Source: Thermosediminibacter litoriperuensis (GTDB lineage: Bacteria; Bacillota; Thermosediminibacteria; Thermosediminibacterales; Thermosediminibacteraceae). Taken from it: a stretch of DNA of 64,000 nt. Positions 1-9,041 of this stretch are shown here, in pieces (position 1 is the first letter of the stretch; every line of letters starts with the position of its first letter). The notes beneath the pieces were generated by a model, which saw only the letters and a program-made list of their open reading frames with translations, was not told the DNA's origin and did not search any database. Position numbers and translations under genes: made by a program. The stretch is taken from positions 28,885 through 92,884 of the forward strand of contig NZ_VNHO01000009.1 in assembly GCF_008124715.1 (NCBI RefSeq), in the 5' to 3' direction.

Positions 1-468
1 ATCTAAGATACCGAGTACCCTATTCTTAAGACCACCGACCTGGCGAACGAACTCAAAGCGGAGTCGGGAGAGCGACTGCAATTTGAGGGTTGTTTCAGAA
101 GGAAGCCTGGTTTCAGGGGCTCTACCTAATCGCAGCAAGTCAGCAAGAAGCAGAGCATCTTTTTGATCGGTTTTGGTTTTACGCACATAGAGATTACGCA
201 AAGCATCCGACTGAATGGGGTTGATAACATGAAGTTCAAATCCCAGCTTAGTGAGGTAGCAGTAGATAGGGAGCCAGTAATGTCCGGTGGCTTCCAGGCA
301 GAACTTTACACCATCGGGCTTCAAACCGAGCCTTTCCAATGCCTGCAAAAACTTATTCATCCCTTTATGGTTATTATCTAGATGCATCTTTAGAACAATG
401 TCTCCGGCGTCATTCACGAGGCATACTTCGTGACTATGTTTAGCCACATCAATACCGCCATAGATCAT
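1..468 (-). CDS. IS110-family transposase, N-terminal part (cut by window edge)
   Basis: Read on the minus strand from an ATG at 468 to the window edge: 156 codons without a stop. The N-terminus (MIYGGIDVAKHSHEV) is the RuvC-like DEDD domain typical of IS110 recombinases. The four expected acidic residues are visible at D7, E59 (in CLEATGHYW), D101 and D104 (in KTDQKDALLLADLL). The C-terminal Tnp_20 domain with its catalytic serine lies outside the window, so intactness cannot be judged. A GAGG ribosome site precedes the start. IS110 enzymes move circular intermediates with an RNA guide; that is family knowledge and not visible here. The start was chosen as the first ATG before the conserved GIDVAK motif. 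Confidence 0.9.
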   Translation of the reverse strand, partial: MIYGGIDVAKHSHEVCLVNDAGDIVLKMHLDNNHKGMNKFLQALERLGLKPDGVKFCLEATGHYWLPIYCYLTKLGFELHVINPIQSDALRNLYVRKTKTDQKDALLLADLLRLGRAPETRLPSETTLKLQSLSRLRFEFVRQVGGLKNRVLGILD

Positions 469-712
469 ATTTACATCCTCGCTTTCATTGAAATTAGGCA
501 GGGTTCCCGCAATCCCCTATAAGTCTCAACCTTGCGCGTAACTCGAGGCATATAGCAAGCTACATCCACAACGTGCTCATTCGAGACATCTCATAGAGGA
601 GGGGCTTCACTCTTAATTTCGGGACAGCGAAAGAGCTTCCCAAGGAGGTAGATCGAAGTCCCCTGCCGCTACGAGAAATATTTAGCTAAGTTTTATCAGA
701 ATTCCTGTGTGG
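469..712 (-). ncRNA. Candidate IS110 bridge (seek) RNA region
   Basis: The 244 bases upstream of the transposase start hold no convincing ORF. In the IS110 group this left-end flank is where the bridge RNA is encoded. A hairpin is visible with GGGAC at 621-625 pairing with GTCCC at 658-662 around a 32-base loop, the size of a guide loop. The RNA ends and the donor/target guide bases cannot be assigned without both element ends. The call rests on family position plus one hairpin. Confidence 0.35.
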
Positions 713-781
713 TTGTCAAAAAAACTTTAAATGACCCTTAATTACATCATTGAGCTAACTATATTGTACAAAGGAGGTGAA

Positions 782-814
782 ATGATTACACTTGTGAGAA
801 GACCTGATAATTAA
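782..814 (+). CDS. Possible 10-residue leader peptide upstream of the chemosensory operon
   Basis: ATG at 782 follows a perfect AAGGAGGTGA at 771-780 and opens a frame MITLVRRPDN that stops at 812-814, 54 bases before the receptor start. The Shine-Dalgarno is stronger than that of the receptor gene. The spacing to ATG is very short (GGAGG to ATG about 5 bases), which is at the low end for use. It could be a leader peptide or a ribosome standby site. No homolog is recognised. Confidence 0.3.
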   Translation: MITLVRRPDN

Positions 815-867
815 GGAATTCGAGTTAACCGAAACTTGACAGATTGTGTGATTGGAGGCGATTGTTT

Positions 868-2793
868 ATGGAGAAAAAACTTGCATTACCGGAACTTTCG
901 CAAGAGACTGGGACGAAAGAGATAGAAACCAAGCGTCTCAATGAGACAGCCAAAAAACTGGAGGCCCAACGGCGTAAGGCAAGGCTTATTGCAAAAAGGC
1001 AGCAGCTGGCCGAGAGGATCGCAAGTGCTACAGAAGAATTGTCGGCAGGAGTAGAGGAAGCCTCTTCAGCAATTAATGAACTTCAAGCTGCCATGGAACA
1101 GATAGCCAAAGGCGCGGAAGAAGCCTCTAGCGCTACTCAGGAGTCTCTGGCCGGCATCGAGCAAATCAACCGAAACTCTCAGGTAAGCGTGACACGAGCT
1201 CAAGAGTCATTAAATAAAGTAATTGCTTTGCAAGCCCTGTCTGGCGAGACTTCGCAAAGCATCCAAAAAATGGTGGATGGAGTTATAGCCGCGGCGGTAC
1301 GGAATGAAGAGTCCGCACGGTCGGTGGTAGAACTGGAAAAACAGGCTGAGGAAATTGGAAGCATTGTTCGCACGGTAGTTAGAATAGCGGATCAGACTAA
1401 CCTTCTGGCTCTGAATGCTGCAATTGAAGCTGCTCGGGCCGGTGACTACGGTAAGGGATTTGCGGTAGTAGCCGATGAGGTGCGCACCCTAGCTGAGACT
1501 TCTGAGAAAGCAGCGGAGGACATTCGCGAGGTCGTGAGTGGTATTCAGTTGCGGGTAAAAGAGATAGCCGCCGCAATAAATAAAGCGGCTGAGACTGCTA
1601 AGGGCAAGGCCGATAAAGGCCGTGAGGTATCGATGGCATTGGGAAAGATGGCCCAGGAGATGACTATAGTACGAAAAGGTTCGGAGTTGGTGTTAGATCT
1701 TTCCCAGCAAGTGACGCAGGCTACCCAAGAGTTTCAACAAGGAGCCTCCCAAATAGCCCAGGCGGCTGAAGAACAGAGCAGTGCAGTAGCCGAAGCCCTC
1801 TCTTCTATAGAACAACAGGTTAAGGCTCTGGGTGATATCGGTACCACTGTCAATGACCTTTTGACCAATGCAGATGCAGTAAGGAGTGCTCAGGATACCA
1901 CAAAAGCTTCTGAAACCCTCGCAGCGTCTGCTGAAGAGATCTCTGCTGCGCTGGAAGAAGCTAATACAGCAGCTAGACAGATTATGACCGCCATTGAGCA
2001 GATAAGCAGGGGAGCCCAAATACAGTCACAGGCCGCCGACAAATCACTTGTAGTGGCCGTCCAGGTTCTGCGCCAGATGGAAGAGATAAGACAGGCCTCC
2101 GCCAATAGCCTGAGTCAGGTAGACGTTATGCAAGATTTGTTAAAACAAAACCGCGAACTCATAGAAAGCTTGATATACGGTATAAACGAAACTTTGATGA
2201 CAGTCCAGGAAAATGCGGCCGCAATGAGAGATCTTGAACAGGAAGCCAGGAAGATAGACAAGATAGTTGACAGCATAGTCACTGTTGGTATCCAAACAAA
2301 CATGCTGGCAGTAACCGGTGCTGTAGAAGCAGCCCGTTCCGGCGAATTCGGAAAAGGCTTTGCTGTGGTGGCGTCGGATATCCGTAATCTGGCCCAAGAG
2401 AGTGCACGGAATGCAGACCAGATAAAAGATCTGGTACGCGCCATCCAGGACCGTATTGCTCTCGTTATGAGGGAAGTGCAAATCGTAGTATCGGAAGTTG
2501 CGCGTGAAGTAGAAGAGGCGAAGACCGTTGTGAGTCAACTGGAGAAAATGGATCAAGATATAACAACAATAGCCCGGGGTGCAAAGGAGATTGACGAGAA
2601 TGCTGCACAGGCCGTGAAAGCAGCCGAGGAAGCCAGGAAAGCAGTGGAGAATATTGCCAGTGCTGCACAGGAAGCCGCTTCTGCCTGCGAACAGGCAGCT
2701 AGCGCCGCCCGCCAGCAGACCCAGGGTATGGATGAGCTCTCACGGGCAATTGAAGAGATTGCAGCCATGGCGAACGAGCTTCAGAACTTGTAA
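868..2793 (+). CDS. Soluble methyl-accepting chemotaxis protein with two signalling tips
   Basis: 641 residues, almost entirely helical, with no transmembrane segment and no recognisable sensor domain. It holds two receptor signalling hairpins in tandem. The first tip is around residues 172-210 ([19 protein letters not shown] at 174-192, then [12 protein letters not shown]). The second is around 474-515 ([18 protein letters not shown] at 475-492, then [12 protein letters not shown]). Each is flanked by long coiled coil rich in A, E, Q and S. Receptors normally carry one tip per chain and dimerise; here one chain could fold as a pseudo-dimer (inference). Start: ATG 868 preceded by GGAGG at 854-858; an upstream in-frame TTG at 844 lacks a ribosome site. 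First gene of the che operon, 26 bases ahead of the triple-CheW gene. Confidence 0.9.
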   Translation: MEKKLALPELSQETGTKEIETKRLNETAKKLEAQRRKARLIAKRQQLAERIASATEELSAGVEEASSAINELQAAMEQIAKGAEEASSATQESLAGIEQINRNSQVSVTRAQESLNKVIALQALSGETSQSIQKMVDGVIAAAVRNEESARSVVELEKQAEEIGSIVRTVVRIADQTNLLALNAAIEAARAGDYGKGFAVVADEVRTLAETSEKAAEDIREVVSGIQLRVKEIAAAINKAAETAKGKADKGREVSMALGKMAQEMTIVRKGSELVLDLSQQVTQATQEFQQGASQIAQAAEEQSSAVAEALSSIEQQVKALGDIGTTVNDLLTNADAVRSAQDTTKASETLAASAEEISAALEEANTAARQIMTAIEQISRGAQIQSQAADKSLVVAVQVLRQMEEIRQASANSLSQVDVMQDLLKQNRELIESLIYGINETLMTVQENAAAMRDLEQEARKIDKIVDSIVTVGIQTNMLAVTGAVEAARSGEFGKGFAVVASDIRNLAQESARNADQIKDLVRAIQDRIALVMREVQIVVSEVAREVEEAKTVVSQLEKMDQDITTIARGAKEIDENAAQAVKAAEEARKAVENIASAAQEAASACEQAASAARQQTQGMDELSRAIEEIAAMANELQNL

Positions 2794-2819
2794 CCGTGGC
2801 CGAGAAAGGGTGAACAGTT

Positions 2820-4373
2820 ATGGCTTCAACGCAGTATGTATTGTTCCGCCTTGCCGGAGAACAATACGGGGTACCCGTACAGGCGGTGCAGGAAATCATA
2901 CGCCTCCCGCGCATAACCAGGGTTCCGCAGGCGCCCCATTATGTAGAGGGTTTGGCCAACCTTCGCGGGCTTGCCATTTCAGTAGTCAGCGGCAGAAAGA
3001 AATTCGGACTGCCTGATAAAGAATATGACGAAGATACCAGGGTCTTAATAATCACACTGGGCGACTATCGGGTTGGTTATATGGTCGACGCCGTAACAGG
3101 TGTAGTTACCGTAGACACTGAGGAAATTGAAGCCCTCCCGCAGGACCTCCCCAATCAAGTATATTTCTCCGGGCTCCTGCGCATGCAGGAAAGTGTTATT
3201 ATACTCCTTGACCCCCATAAGCTTCTTGCTCATAAGCAAAGTTTCCGTGTAGGAAGAGAAGAAATCGGGCGACAGGAATATGGGAACAAAAGATATGGAG
3301 AACGATGTGAACAGATGACAGTTGCAGCAGAGCGCCAGTTTGTTACCTTCAACGTTCAGGGGGAAGAATACGGTCTTGATATTGCATATGTCCAGGAAAT
3401 AGTTGCCTACCCTGAAGTATTAAGTAGTGTACCTACTTTCCCTCATTATGCCGAAGGGATCATGGTGCTGAGAGATCAACTGCTTCCTGTGATAAACCTG
3501 GCAAAACTAATGTGCTTAAAGGGGGAAGAAGTCGATCGCAGCAGGAGCAGGGTAATTGTCTTAAACGATGAGCGGGGGCTTCTGGGGATTGTGGTAGACA
3601 ACGTTTCCGAGGTACTCAGAATAGACGAAAATGCCATTGAAGCTATGCCGGAGTACCTTCAAGTTGATGCAAAGCTCAGATTTAAGGGGATCTGTAAAAC
3701 AGACACGAGCAGGGAAAAACGGCTTACCTACATTTTAGATCCAGCTTGCCTCACGGGTCTGGAAGTAGTGAATTCGGGGATAGGCCCTGCGGGTCGTAAG
3801 GTCAAAGAAGAAACTGCAACAGGCAAAAACAGTGAGGGCCAGTATATCCTCTTCAGGCTTGGTGAGCAGGACTTTATTACCGAGATAACCTCCGTGCGCG
3901 AAATACTCAACGTTCCAGAAATAACGCGCGTCCCTCAAGCTCCTTCCTTTGTAGAAGGGGTAATAAATATTCGGGGGAATATTATCCCGGTGATAGACCT
4001 ACGCAAACGCTTGGAAATGGGTAGTTTTGCCAGGGGAGATCAGAACAGGATTATTGTGGTAGACATCGGAAACAGCCTGACCGGCTTTATTGTTGATGTG
4101 GTAAAAGAAGTTAAGAGAATACAGCTTGCTGCTATTGAGACTACAGGCGCCCTGACTTCAGTGGGTCTGGACTATGAGTATCTGGTAGGCATAGCAAAGC
4201 TGGGACAAGAAGGAGCTGTAGCTTTAGTACTAGATTTACATAAACTATTGAGCCGTTTTGAAGTGCGGGTTTTGCAGAGCATAAACAGTGAAGCTGCAAA
4301 AACGGAAACAACAGAAGGAAGGGAGCCCAATAATGAATTTGGGGAAACGGATCAGAGTATTGATAGCAGATGA
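2820..4373 (+). CDS. Protein with three CheW domains
   Basis: 517 residues made of three consecutive CheW-like domains at roughly 1-150, 160-310 and 335-490. Each has the family core: a beta strand with F/Y-x-L/V, then EI(I/V/L)xxPxxxxVPxxPxYxEG, then N/LRG or LRD with PVI. The third copy is the most canonical (FVEGVINIRGNIIPVIDLRKR); the first has the less usual LRGLAISVVSGRKK. CheW normally couples receptors to CheA as a single-domain protein in the array baseplate. A three-domain version suggests a scaffold that bridges several receptor or kinase sites, perhaps matched to the two-tip receptor next door. Its 3' end overlaps cheB by 41 bases, which suggests translational coupling. Confidence 0.92.
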   Translation: MASTQYVLFRLAGEQYGVPVQAVQEIIRLPRITRVPQAPHYVEGLANLRGLAISVVSGRKKFGLPDKEYDEDTRVLIITLGDYRVGYMVDAVTGVVTVDTEEIEALPQDLPNQVYFSGLLRMQESVIILLDPHKLLAHKQSFRVGREEIGRQEYGNKRYGERCEQMTVAAERQFVTFNVQGEEYGLDIAYVQEIVAYPEVLSSVPTFPHYAEGIMVLRDQLLPVINLAKLMCLKGEEVDRSRSRVIVLNDERGLLGIVVDNVSEVLRIDENAIEAMPEYLQVDAKLRFKGICKTDTSREKRLTYILDPACLTGLEVVNSGIGPAGRKVKEETATGKNSEGQYILFRLGEQDFITEITSVREILNVPEITRVPQAPSFVEGVINIRGNIIPVIDLRKRLEMGSFARGDQNRIIVVDIGNSLTGFIVDVVKEVKRIQLAAIETTGALTSVGLDYEYLVGIAKLGQEGAVALVLDLHKLLSRFEVRVLQSINSEAAKTETTEGREPNNEFGETDQSIDSR

Positions 4374-5409
4374 TTCGGCCTTTATTAGGAAATACTTGAA
4401 TGAGATTTTAGCACAGGATCCTGAGATAGAAGTAGTAGGAATAGCCAGAGACGGAGAAGAAGCGGTGAAACTTGCTTTTTCTCTACGGCCCGATGTCATT
4501 ACCATGGACGTGGAGATGCCTAAACTGGATGGCCTCACAGCTCTCCAGTACATAATGAATGAAAATCCTGTTCCGGTGGTAATTATATCTTCCTTGACCC
4601 AAAAAGGTGAATTATTAACTTATGAGGCATTGGCGCTAGGGGCAGTGGAGGTTATAGCTAAACCCAGCGGTGCAATTTCGAGTGATATAAGAAAGATAGC
4701 TGATGAGATCAAGCGAAAGGTCAAGGCAGCGGCGAAGTCCAATATGAAAGCCGCTGTGAGAGTTATAAAAAAGAGGGGGGCGGGATCAAATTTTAAGCCC
4801 GCCCCCTGGGGTGTCTCAACTCCTTTTAATAAACTAGTAATTATAGGAGTGTCCACTGGTGGACCCAAAACTTTGACGGAAATATTGCCCGAGCTCCCTG
4901 CAGACCTTCCCGCCCCTGTAATAGTAGTCCAGCACATGCCGGCAGGGTTCACCAAAGGCTTCGCCGAAAGACTCAATAACATCTGCCGGCTTGAAGTTTC
5001 TGAAGCCCAGGATGGGGAAACTGTTAGTCCAGGCAAGATACTCGTAGCACCCGGGCACAGCCATATAAAAATAGAGCGCAGGTTAGGTAAGAACGAAGCA
5101 AGAGTCAGACTTACCGACGAACCTCGGGATGCGCTGTACAAACCATCTATAGAAGTAACTATGGAGAGTGCCTTGAAAGTCCTTGGCGGGCAACGGTTGG
5201 TAGGTGTACTGCTCACCGGTATGGGAGACGATGGTGCTGACGCCATGGTTAAGATAAAAGACGCAGGAGGTATCACTATAGCCGAAGCCGAAGAAACTGC
5301 AGTCGTATGGGGCATGCCCAGAGAAGCTATAGCCAGGGGCGGTGCGTCAATAGTGACTCCATCCTACCGTATCGCACAAGAGATAGTTAAAGCAGTGAAC
5401 GAGGGGTGA
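4333..5409 (+). CDS. cheB: CheB, chemoreceptor glutamate methylesterase/deamidase
   Basis: 358 residues with a receiver domain followed by a methylesterase. The receiver has DD at 13-14 and the phosphoacceptor D59 (TMDVEMPKLDG). The esterase triad is visible as S174 (GVSTGGP), H201 (QHMPAGF) and D300 (GMGDDG). It removes methyl groups from receptor glutamates and is activated by CheA phosphorylation. Start: ATG 4333 with GGAAGGGAG upstream, inside the end of the triple-CheW gene; an in-frame GTG at 4288 would add 15 residues but has no ribosome site. It overlaps cheR by 4 bases (GTGA). Confidence 0.96.
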   Translation: MNLGKRIRVLIADDSAFIRKYLNEILAQDPEIEVVGIARDGEEAVKLAFSLRPDVITMDVEMPKLDGLTALQYIMNENPVPVVIISSLTQKGELLTYEALALGAVEVIAKPSGAISSDIRKIADEIKRKVKAAAKSNMKAAVRVIKKRGAGSNFKPAPWGVSTPFNKLVIIGVSTGGPKTLTEILPELPADLPAPVIVVQHMPAGFTKGFAERLNNICRLEVSEAQDGETVSPGKILVAPGHSHIKIERRLGKNEARVRLTDEPRDALYKPSIEVTMESALKVLGGQRLVGVLLTGMGDDGADAMVKIKDAGGITIAEAEETAVVWGMPREAIARGGASIVTPSYRIAQEIVKAVNEG

Positions 5410-6227
5410 AAAATATTATCCTTGACAATAAAAGCTTAAGGAAACTTACAGACCTGATCTACCGCACCACTGGGCTCCGTTATGATTTTAATAAGAAGTA
5501 TTACCTGGAACGCAGGATAAGAGAACGTATGGAAGTGCTAGAAATTGAGGACATAAAAAGTTTTTTACGTATTTTACAGTTTGATGCTTTTGAAAGACAG
5601 CAATTCATTAACGCCTTGACGGTAAAAGAAACGTACTTCTTCCGCGAGTACGAACAGCTTAAACTTTTCGCTGAGAAGGTAATACCAATGATGCTACAGG
5701 AAGGTCCTACCGGTTTGGACAAAACTATTAAAGTGCTTTCGGCAGGCTGTGCAACCGGAGAAGAAGCGTATACCCTGGGGATAATTATGAACGAAATGCT
5801 CGAAGGGGAAGCCTTCGACTGGAGGGTAGTGGGGATAGACATTGACACTTTAGCGTTAGAAAAGGCGAAAAAGGGTACGTATGATACCCGGTCAATCCGT
5901 TTAATACCTAAGGAATACTTAAATCGTTACCTTTGGGTGGACGGAGAGTTTTATAAAGTCAAGCCCTTTTTGAAACAAAAAATTAACTTTGCCTGGGCCA
6001 ACCTTTTAACTGGCGTACCAGAAGATCTTGCCCCTTTCGAGGTTGTATTTTGCCGAAATGTGCTTATATATTTTGACGATGTAAGCAGGGAAAGAGTATT
6101 AAAAAACCTCTATAAAGTCCTTGTACCAGGAGGATATATTTTTTTTGGTCACGCAGATTTTATGGGCAAGTTTTCTACAATTTTCCGGCCGGAGCGCATA
6201 GGTGGGCACCTTGTTTACCGGAAATAA
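5406..6227 (+). CDS. cheR: CheR, chemoreceptor glutamate methyltransferase
   Basis: 273 residues, the usual size of CheR. An N-terminal helical domain (about 1-80) is followed by a SAM-binding domain with LSAGCATGEEAYTL and the CheR-type FCRNVLIYF motif near residue 220. It methylates receptor glutamates with S-adenosylmethionine, opposing CheB. Start is GTG 5406, overlapping the cheB stop. No TPR or other output domain is fused. Confidence 0.96.
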   Translation: MKNIILDNKSLRKLTDLIYRTTGLRYDFNKKYYLERRIRERMEVLEIEDIKSFLRILQFDAFERQQFINALTVKETYFFREYEQLKLFAEKVIPMMLQEGPTGLDKTIKVLSAGCATGEEAYTLGIIMNEMLEGEAFDWRVVGIDIDTLALEKAKKGTYDTRSIRLIPKEYLNRYLWVDGEFYKVKPFLKQKINFAWANLLTGVPEDLAPFEVVFCRNVLIYFDDVSRERVLKNLYKVLVPGGYIFFGHADFMGKFSTIFRPERIGGHLVYRK

Positions 6228-6249
6228 AAGTGGGAGGTGAAACTGGCCA

Positions 6250-8778
6250 GTGGAGTACATAGATAAAACGTTGCTTACCTCCTTTCTGGAAGAAGCACAG
6301 GAGCTCCTTGATGTGATAGAACAGAAATTACTTGAGTTGGAAAAGCATCCTCAAGATACAGAACTTATCCACGAGCTCTTCCGAGCTTTCCATACCTTAA
6401 AAGGGTCTTCTGGCATAGCGGGTGCGATAACCTTTCAAAACATAGCCCACGAATTTGAAAATCTTCTTGAGAAAATTAGAAAAAATGAGTTAGAGGTCAC
6501 GAGTGACCTAGTTACCCTCTTTTTTAAAGGTACAGATGCTCTGAAAGAAATAGCTATATACCTGGCACAAAAAGGCTATGAACCTCCCCTTGATCAATGG
6601 GTGGAATTACTGGAAGAAGTTAGGACAAGTATACCAGGAAGAGCCCTTTCTGCTGGGAACCAGCCCAACCAATCCGGGGGTGAAAGAATAACCAGCTTTG
6701 AGGGTTTGTACCTTTTGCCATTGACTTTCCGCCTTACAGTATTGAAGAATATGTTGGGAGACAGCAGATCGAGGGTAAAAGAACAGGATTTGGGAAGTAA
6801 GAAGCAACGACTATACGTATTAGGTATAAATTGTGGCACTGGCATTTTCGAAAGAGGGCTTGATCCTTTAAGACTAGCCCTTCAAGGGATTGAGACTTTA
6901 GGAGGAAGAGTGGCATCCCTTACAGTTCTTGGTGATAGGTTACCCTCTGTTAACGAGTTTGATCCCGAAAAATGTTATTTGCCCATTATCTTAGCCTTTC
7001 AAATTCAAATAGATAGAATAGAAACGCTACTGTTCGAACTGGAATTTCTGGCCGATGATGCCGATATAAACCTGGGGTACATTGACTCGATCTTTGAGCT
7101 TTTTTCACCGGACCTGGCGGAAATACAACTACCCTCAGAGGAAGAGAGACAAAGACTTAGAGCGCTCGCTGAGGAAGCCTTCTGGAGGATACCGGATGAG
7201 GGACTGGAACAGCGGATTGACAACTTTATAGCATTAGCCTTAAGTATGTATAGATTTCCGTTTATAAAAAAATCGCTTTTTTGTGAGGTTGTCTTGCTCC
7301 TGGCTTTGTTTAGGCAGATTTATGGGGGTAAAGAGAATTTAAACCAGCTTATTGAAGACTTTAGAGCTTTACTACTGGAATATGCGAATGCAAACCACGA
7401 GACTGTGGCTGAACTTATTGCTCCCCGGGAAGCCGCCCGGGATATATGGGAGTGTTTGCAGGAAGAGGCAAGCGGGATTGAACAGATTTGCATGGGCACT
7501 TCTAACCTACATGAGAGCTGGTCTATGTCTGAAGAACATTGCGAAACTTCAACTAGTGCAGGTAAAGCAACAACTGTTATTTCTTCGGCATTGAGTTTAA
7601 AGGGCGAAAGTATTCGCGTAGATAAGCACAAAATTGAGCGCCTTATGGATTTAGCTTCGGAACTTATTTTACAGAAGAATGGGCTGGAATATTTGCTTAA
7701 AAGCCTCCAAAAGATGGTACGGGATCGCGAACTTCATTATGCGTTAAAAGAACAGGAGCAGGCTTTAACGTCTGTGATTAGAGAACTCCAGGAAACTATA
7801 ATCAGTTTGAGAATGACGCCGTTGCGGCAGCTTTTTTCCAGGTTCTCCCGTTATGTACGGGATATAGCCATAAAGCTTGGGAAAGAAGTGGAGCTTATTT
7901 TCCAGGGAGAGGAGACCGAACTTGACCGGGAAACGGTAGAAAGGCTTTATGAGCCTCTTCTTCACCTAATACGCAATGCCCTGGATCATGGATTAGAAAC
8001 ACCGGAGGAGCGAAGGAGAAAGGGTAAGGAAAAGACAGGGCGATTAATTGTAAAAGCTTCCCGGGAGGCCTCAGCGGTTTTTATAGATGTTATAGATGAC
8101 GGTCGCGGAATTGACCTAGAAAAAGTAAAAAATAAGGCTATACAAAAAAGTCTCATTTCCGTTGAAGAAGCCGAAAAAATGAACGATCAGGAAGTCATGA
8201 AGTTAATATTTATGCCAGGCTTTAGTACTTCGGAAAGTGTAACCGAAATATCTGGCCGTGGAGTTGGTATGGACGTAGTACAACATACTTTAATGGAGCT
8301 TGGTGGATATGTTAACTTGCACAGCGTTCCAGATAAAGGAACAACTGTAAGGGTGGTGTTGCCCCTTACTCTCTTGACTACCCAGGTATTGGTGGTGGAG
8401 GTGTCCGGAGAAGAAATCGGCATCCCGGTATGTGACCTTGAACGCATAGCGGAGGCTGAAGAAGTTATACGTTTCTCTGCTACGGGGAAAATCGCCAACG
8501 TGGGAGGTCACACCTTAATTGTCCAAGATTTGGCGTCGATACTCGGTGTTGCAAGCACACGTAATAAACTTCAAGATAGAAAGGCTATCGTGTTGAGAGG
8601 AGGAGTATGTCTTTTAGTCGACTGCATTTCGGCCACAGAAGACCTGGTTGTAAGAAAGTTAACCGGAGAGCTTGCCGGTTTGGACCTCTACTTAGGGACA
8701 GCGGTAAGGGGTAACGGAAGAGTACTTATGATAATTAACACTCGTAGCTTGAGAGAGGCGGATACTTATGAACATTGA
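6250..8778 (+). CDS. cheA: CheA, chemotaxis histidine kinase
   Basis: 842 residues. P1 phosphotransfer domain with H48 (FHTLKGSSG). A long middle part (about 150-450) contains a segment of the type found in many CheA proteins (ERGLDPLRLALQ, then an FDPEKCYLPI stretch) in place of a standard P2. P3 dimerisation helices start near 455 (IRVDKHKIERLMDLASELI). The P4 ATPase has an N box (LIRNALDHG), G1 (DDGRGID) and G2 (GRGVGMDVV). A C-terminal P5 CheW-like domain follows. It is autophosphorylated in complex with receptors and CheW, and passes phosphate to CheY and CheB. Start GTG 6250 has GGAGGTGA upstream. The 3' end overlaps the STAS gene by 11 bases. Confidence 0.95.
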   Translation: MEYIDKTLLTSFLEEAQELLDVIEQKLLELEKHPQDTELIHELFRAFHTLKGSSGIAGAITFQNIAHEFENLLEKIRKNELEVTSDLVTLFFKGTDALKEIAIYLAQKGYEPPLDQWVELLEEVRTSIPGRALSAGNQPNQSGGERITSFEGLYLLPLTFRLTVLKNMLGDSRSRVKEQDLGSKKQRLYVLGINCGTGIFERGLDPLRLALQGIETLGGRVASLTVLGDRLPSVNEFDPEKCYLPIILAFQIQIDRIETLLFELEFLADDADINLGYIDSIFELFSPDLAEIQLPSEEERQRLRALAEEAFWRIPDEGLEQRIDNFIALALSMYRFPFIKKSLFCEVVLLLALFRQIYGGKENLNQLIEDFRALLLEYANANHETVAELIAPREAARDIWECLQEEASGIEQICMGTSNLHESWSMSEEHCETSTSAGKATTVISSALSLKGESIRVDKHKIERLMDLASELILQKNGLEYLLKSLQKMVRDRELHYALKEQEQALTSVIRELQETIISLRMTPLRQLFSRFSRYVRDIAIKLGKEVELIFQGEETELDRETVERLYEPLLHLIRNALDHGLETPEERRRKGKEKTGRLIVKASREASAVFIDVIDDGRGIDLEKVKNKAIQKSLISVEEAEKMNDQEVMKLIFMPGFSTSESVTEISGRGVGMDVVQHTLMELGGYVNLHSVPDKGTTVRVVLPLTLLTTQVLVVEVSGEEIGIPVCDLERIAEAEEVIRFSATGKIANVGGHTLIVQDLASILGVASTRNKLQDRKAIVLRGGVCLLVDCISATEDLVVRKLTGELAGLDLYLGTAVRGNGRVLMIINTRSLREADTYEH

Positions 8779-9022
8779 ACTACGGGATGGAAACCTCGCA
8801 ATAAACGAGAGTTTGACTATAGAAGATGTTAAGGATGCTTGGAACCTAATCTTGAAAAATCTGTCTGAGATTAAGACTGTGGATCTAAATGGCCTTAAAG
8901 ACTTGGATTTGGCTGGTATGCAAGTGTTATTAATGCTGGTCCACTTAAAACAAGATATAAAATTTATAATGCCACCGACACAAGGAGATCCTAGATTTGT
9001 GCTTTACTCTAGCAATAATTAG
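8768..9022 (+). CDS. Small STAS-domain protein in the chemosensory operon
   Basis: 84 residues resembling a single STAS domain (SpoIIAA-like fold): an N-terminal strand, IEDVKDAWNLILKNL helix, TVDLNGLKDLDLAGMQVLLMLVHL, then a strand and a short tail. The usual phosphorylated serine (D-S-A/S-G) is replaced: the sequence reads DLDLAGM, so regulation by an anti-sigma-type kinase is unlikely. Its start lies inside the cheA end, so the two are probably coupled. STAS proteins in chemosensory operons are known in some bacteria, but their role is not settled; a scaffold or partner-switch role is inferred. Confidence 0.7.
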   Translation: MNIELRDGNLAINESLTIEDVKDAWNLILKNLSEIKTVDLNGLKDLDLAGMQVLLMLVHLKQDIKFIMPPTQGDPRFVLYSSNN

Positions 9023-9041
9023 GTATGCGGGGTGTATAAAA

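Larger units (their letters stand above)
1..712 (-). mobile_element. IS110-family insertion sequence, 5' (LE) part
   Basis: This comprises the transposase start (468 downwards) and the non-coding flank upstream of it (469 to about 712). IS110 elements lack clear terminal inverted repeats, so the outer boundary cannot be fixed by eye. It is placed tentatively before a TTGTCA that could be the -35 of the chemosensory operon at 713. The element lies back-to-back with that operon, so insertion could have separated the operon from its original upstream sequence. Confidence 0.5.

Noticed and set aside
163-381. 72-codon plus-strand ORF at the window start
   Set aside because: It is antisense to the IS110 transposase frame, which has the family motifs.
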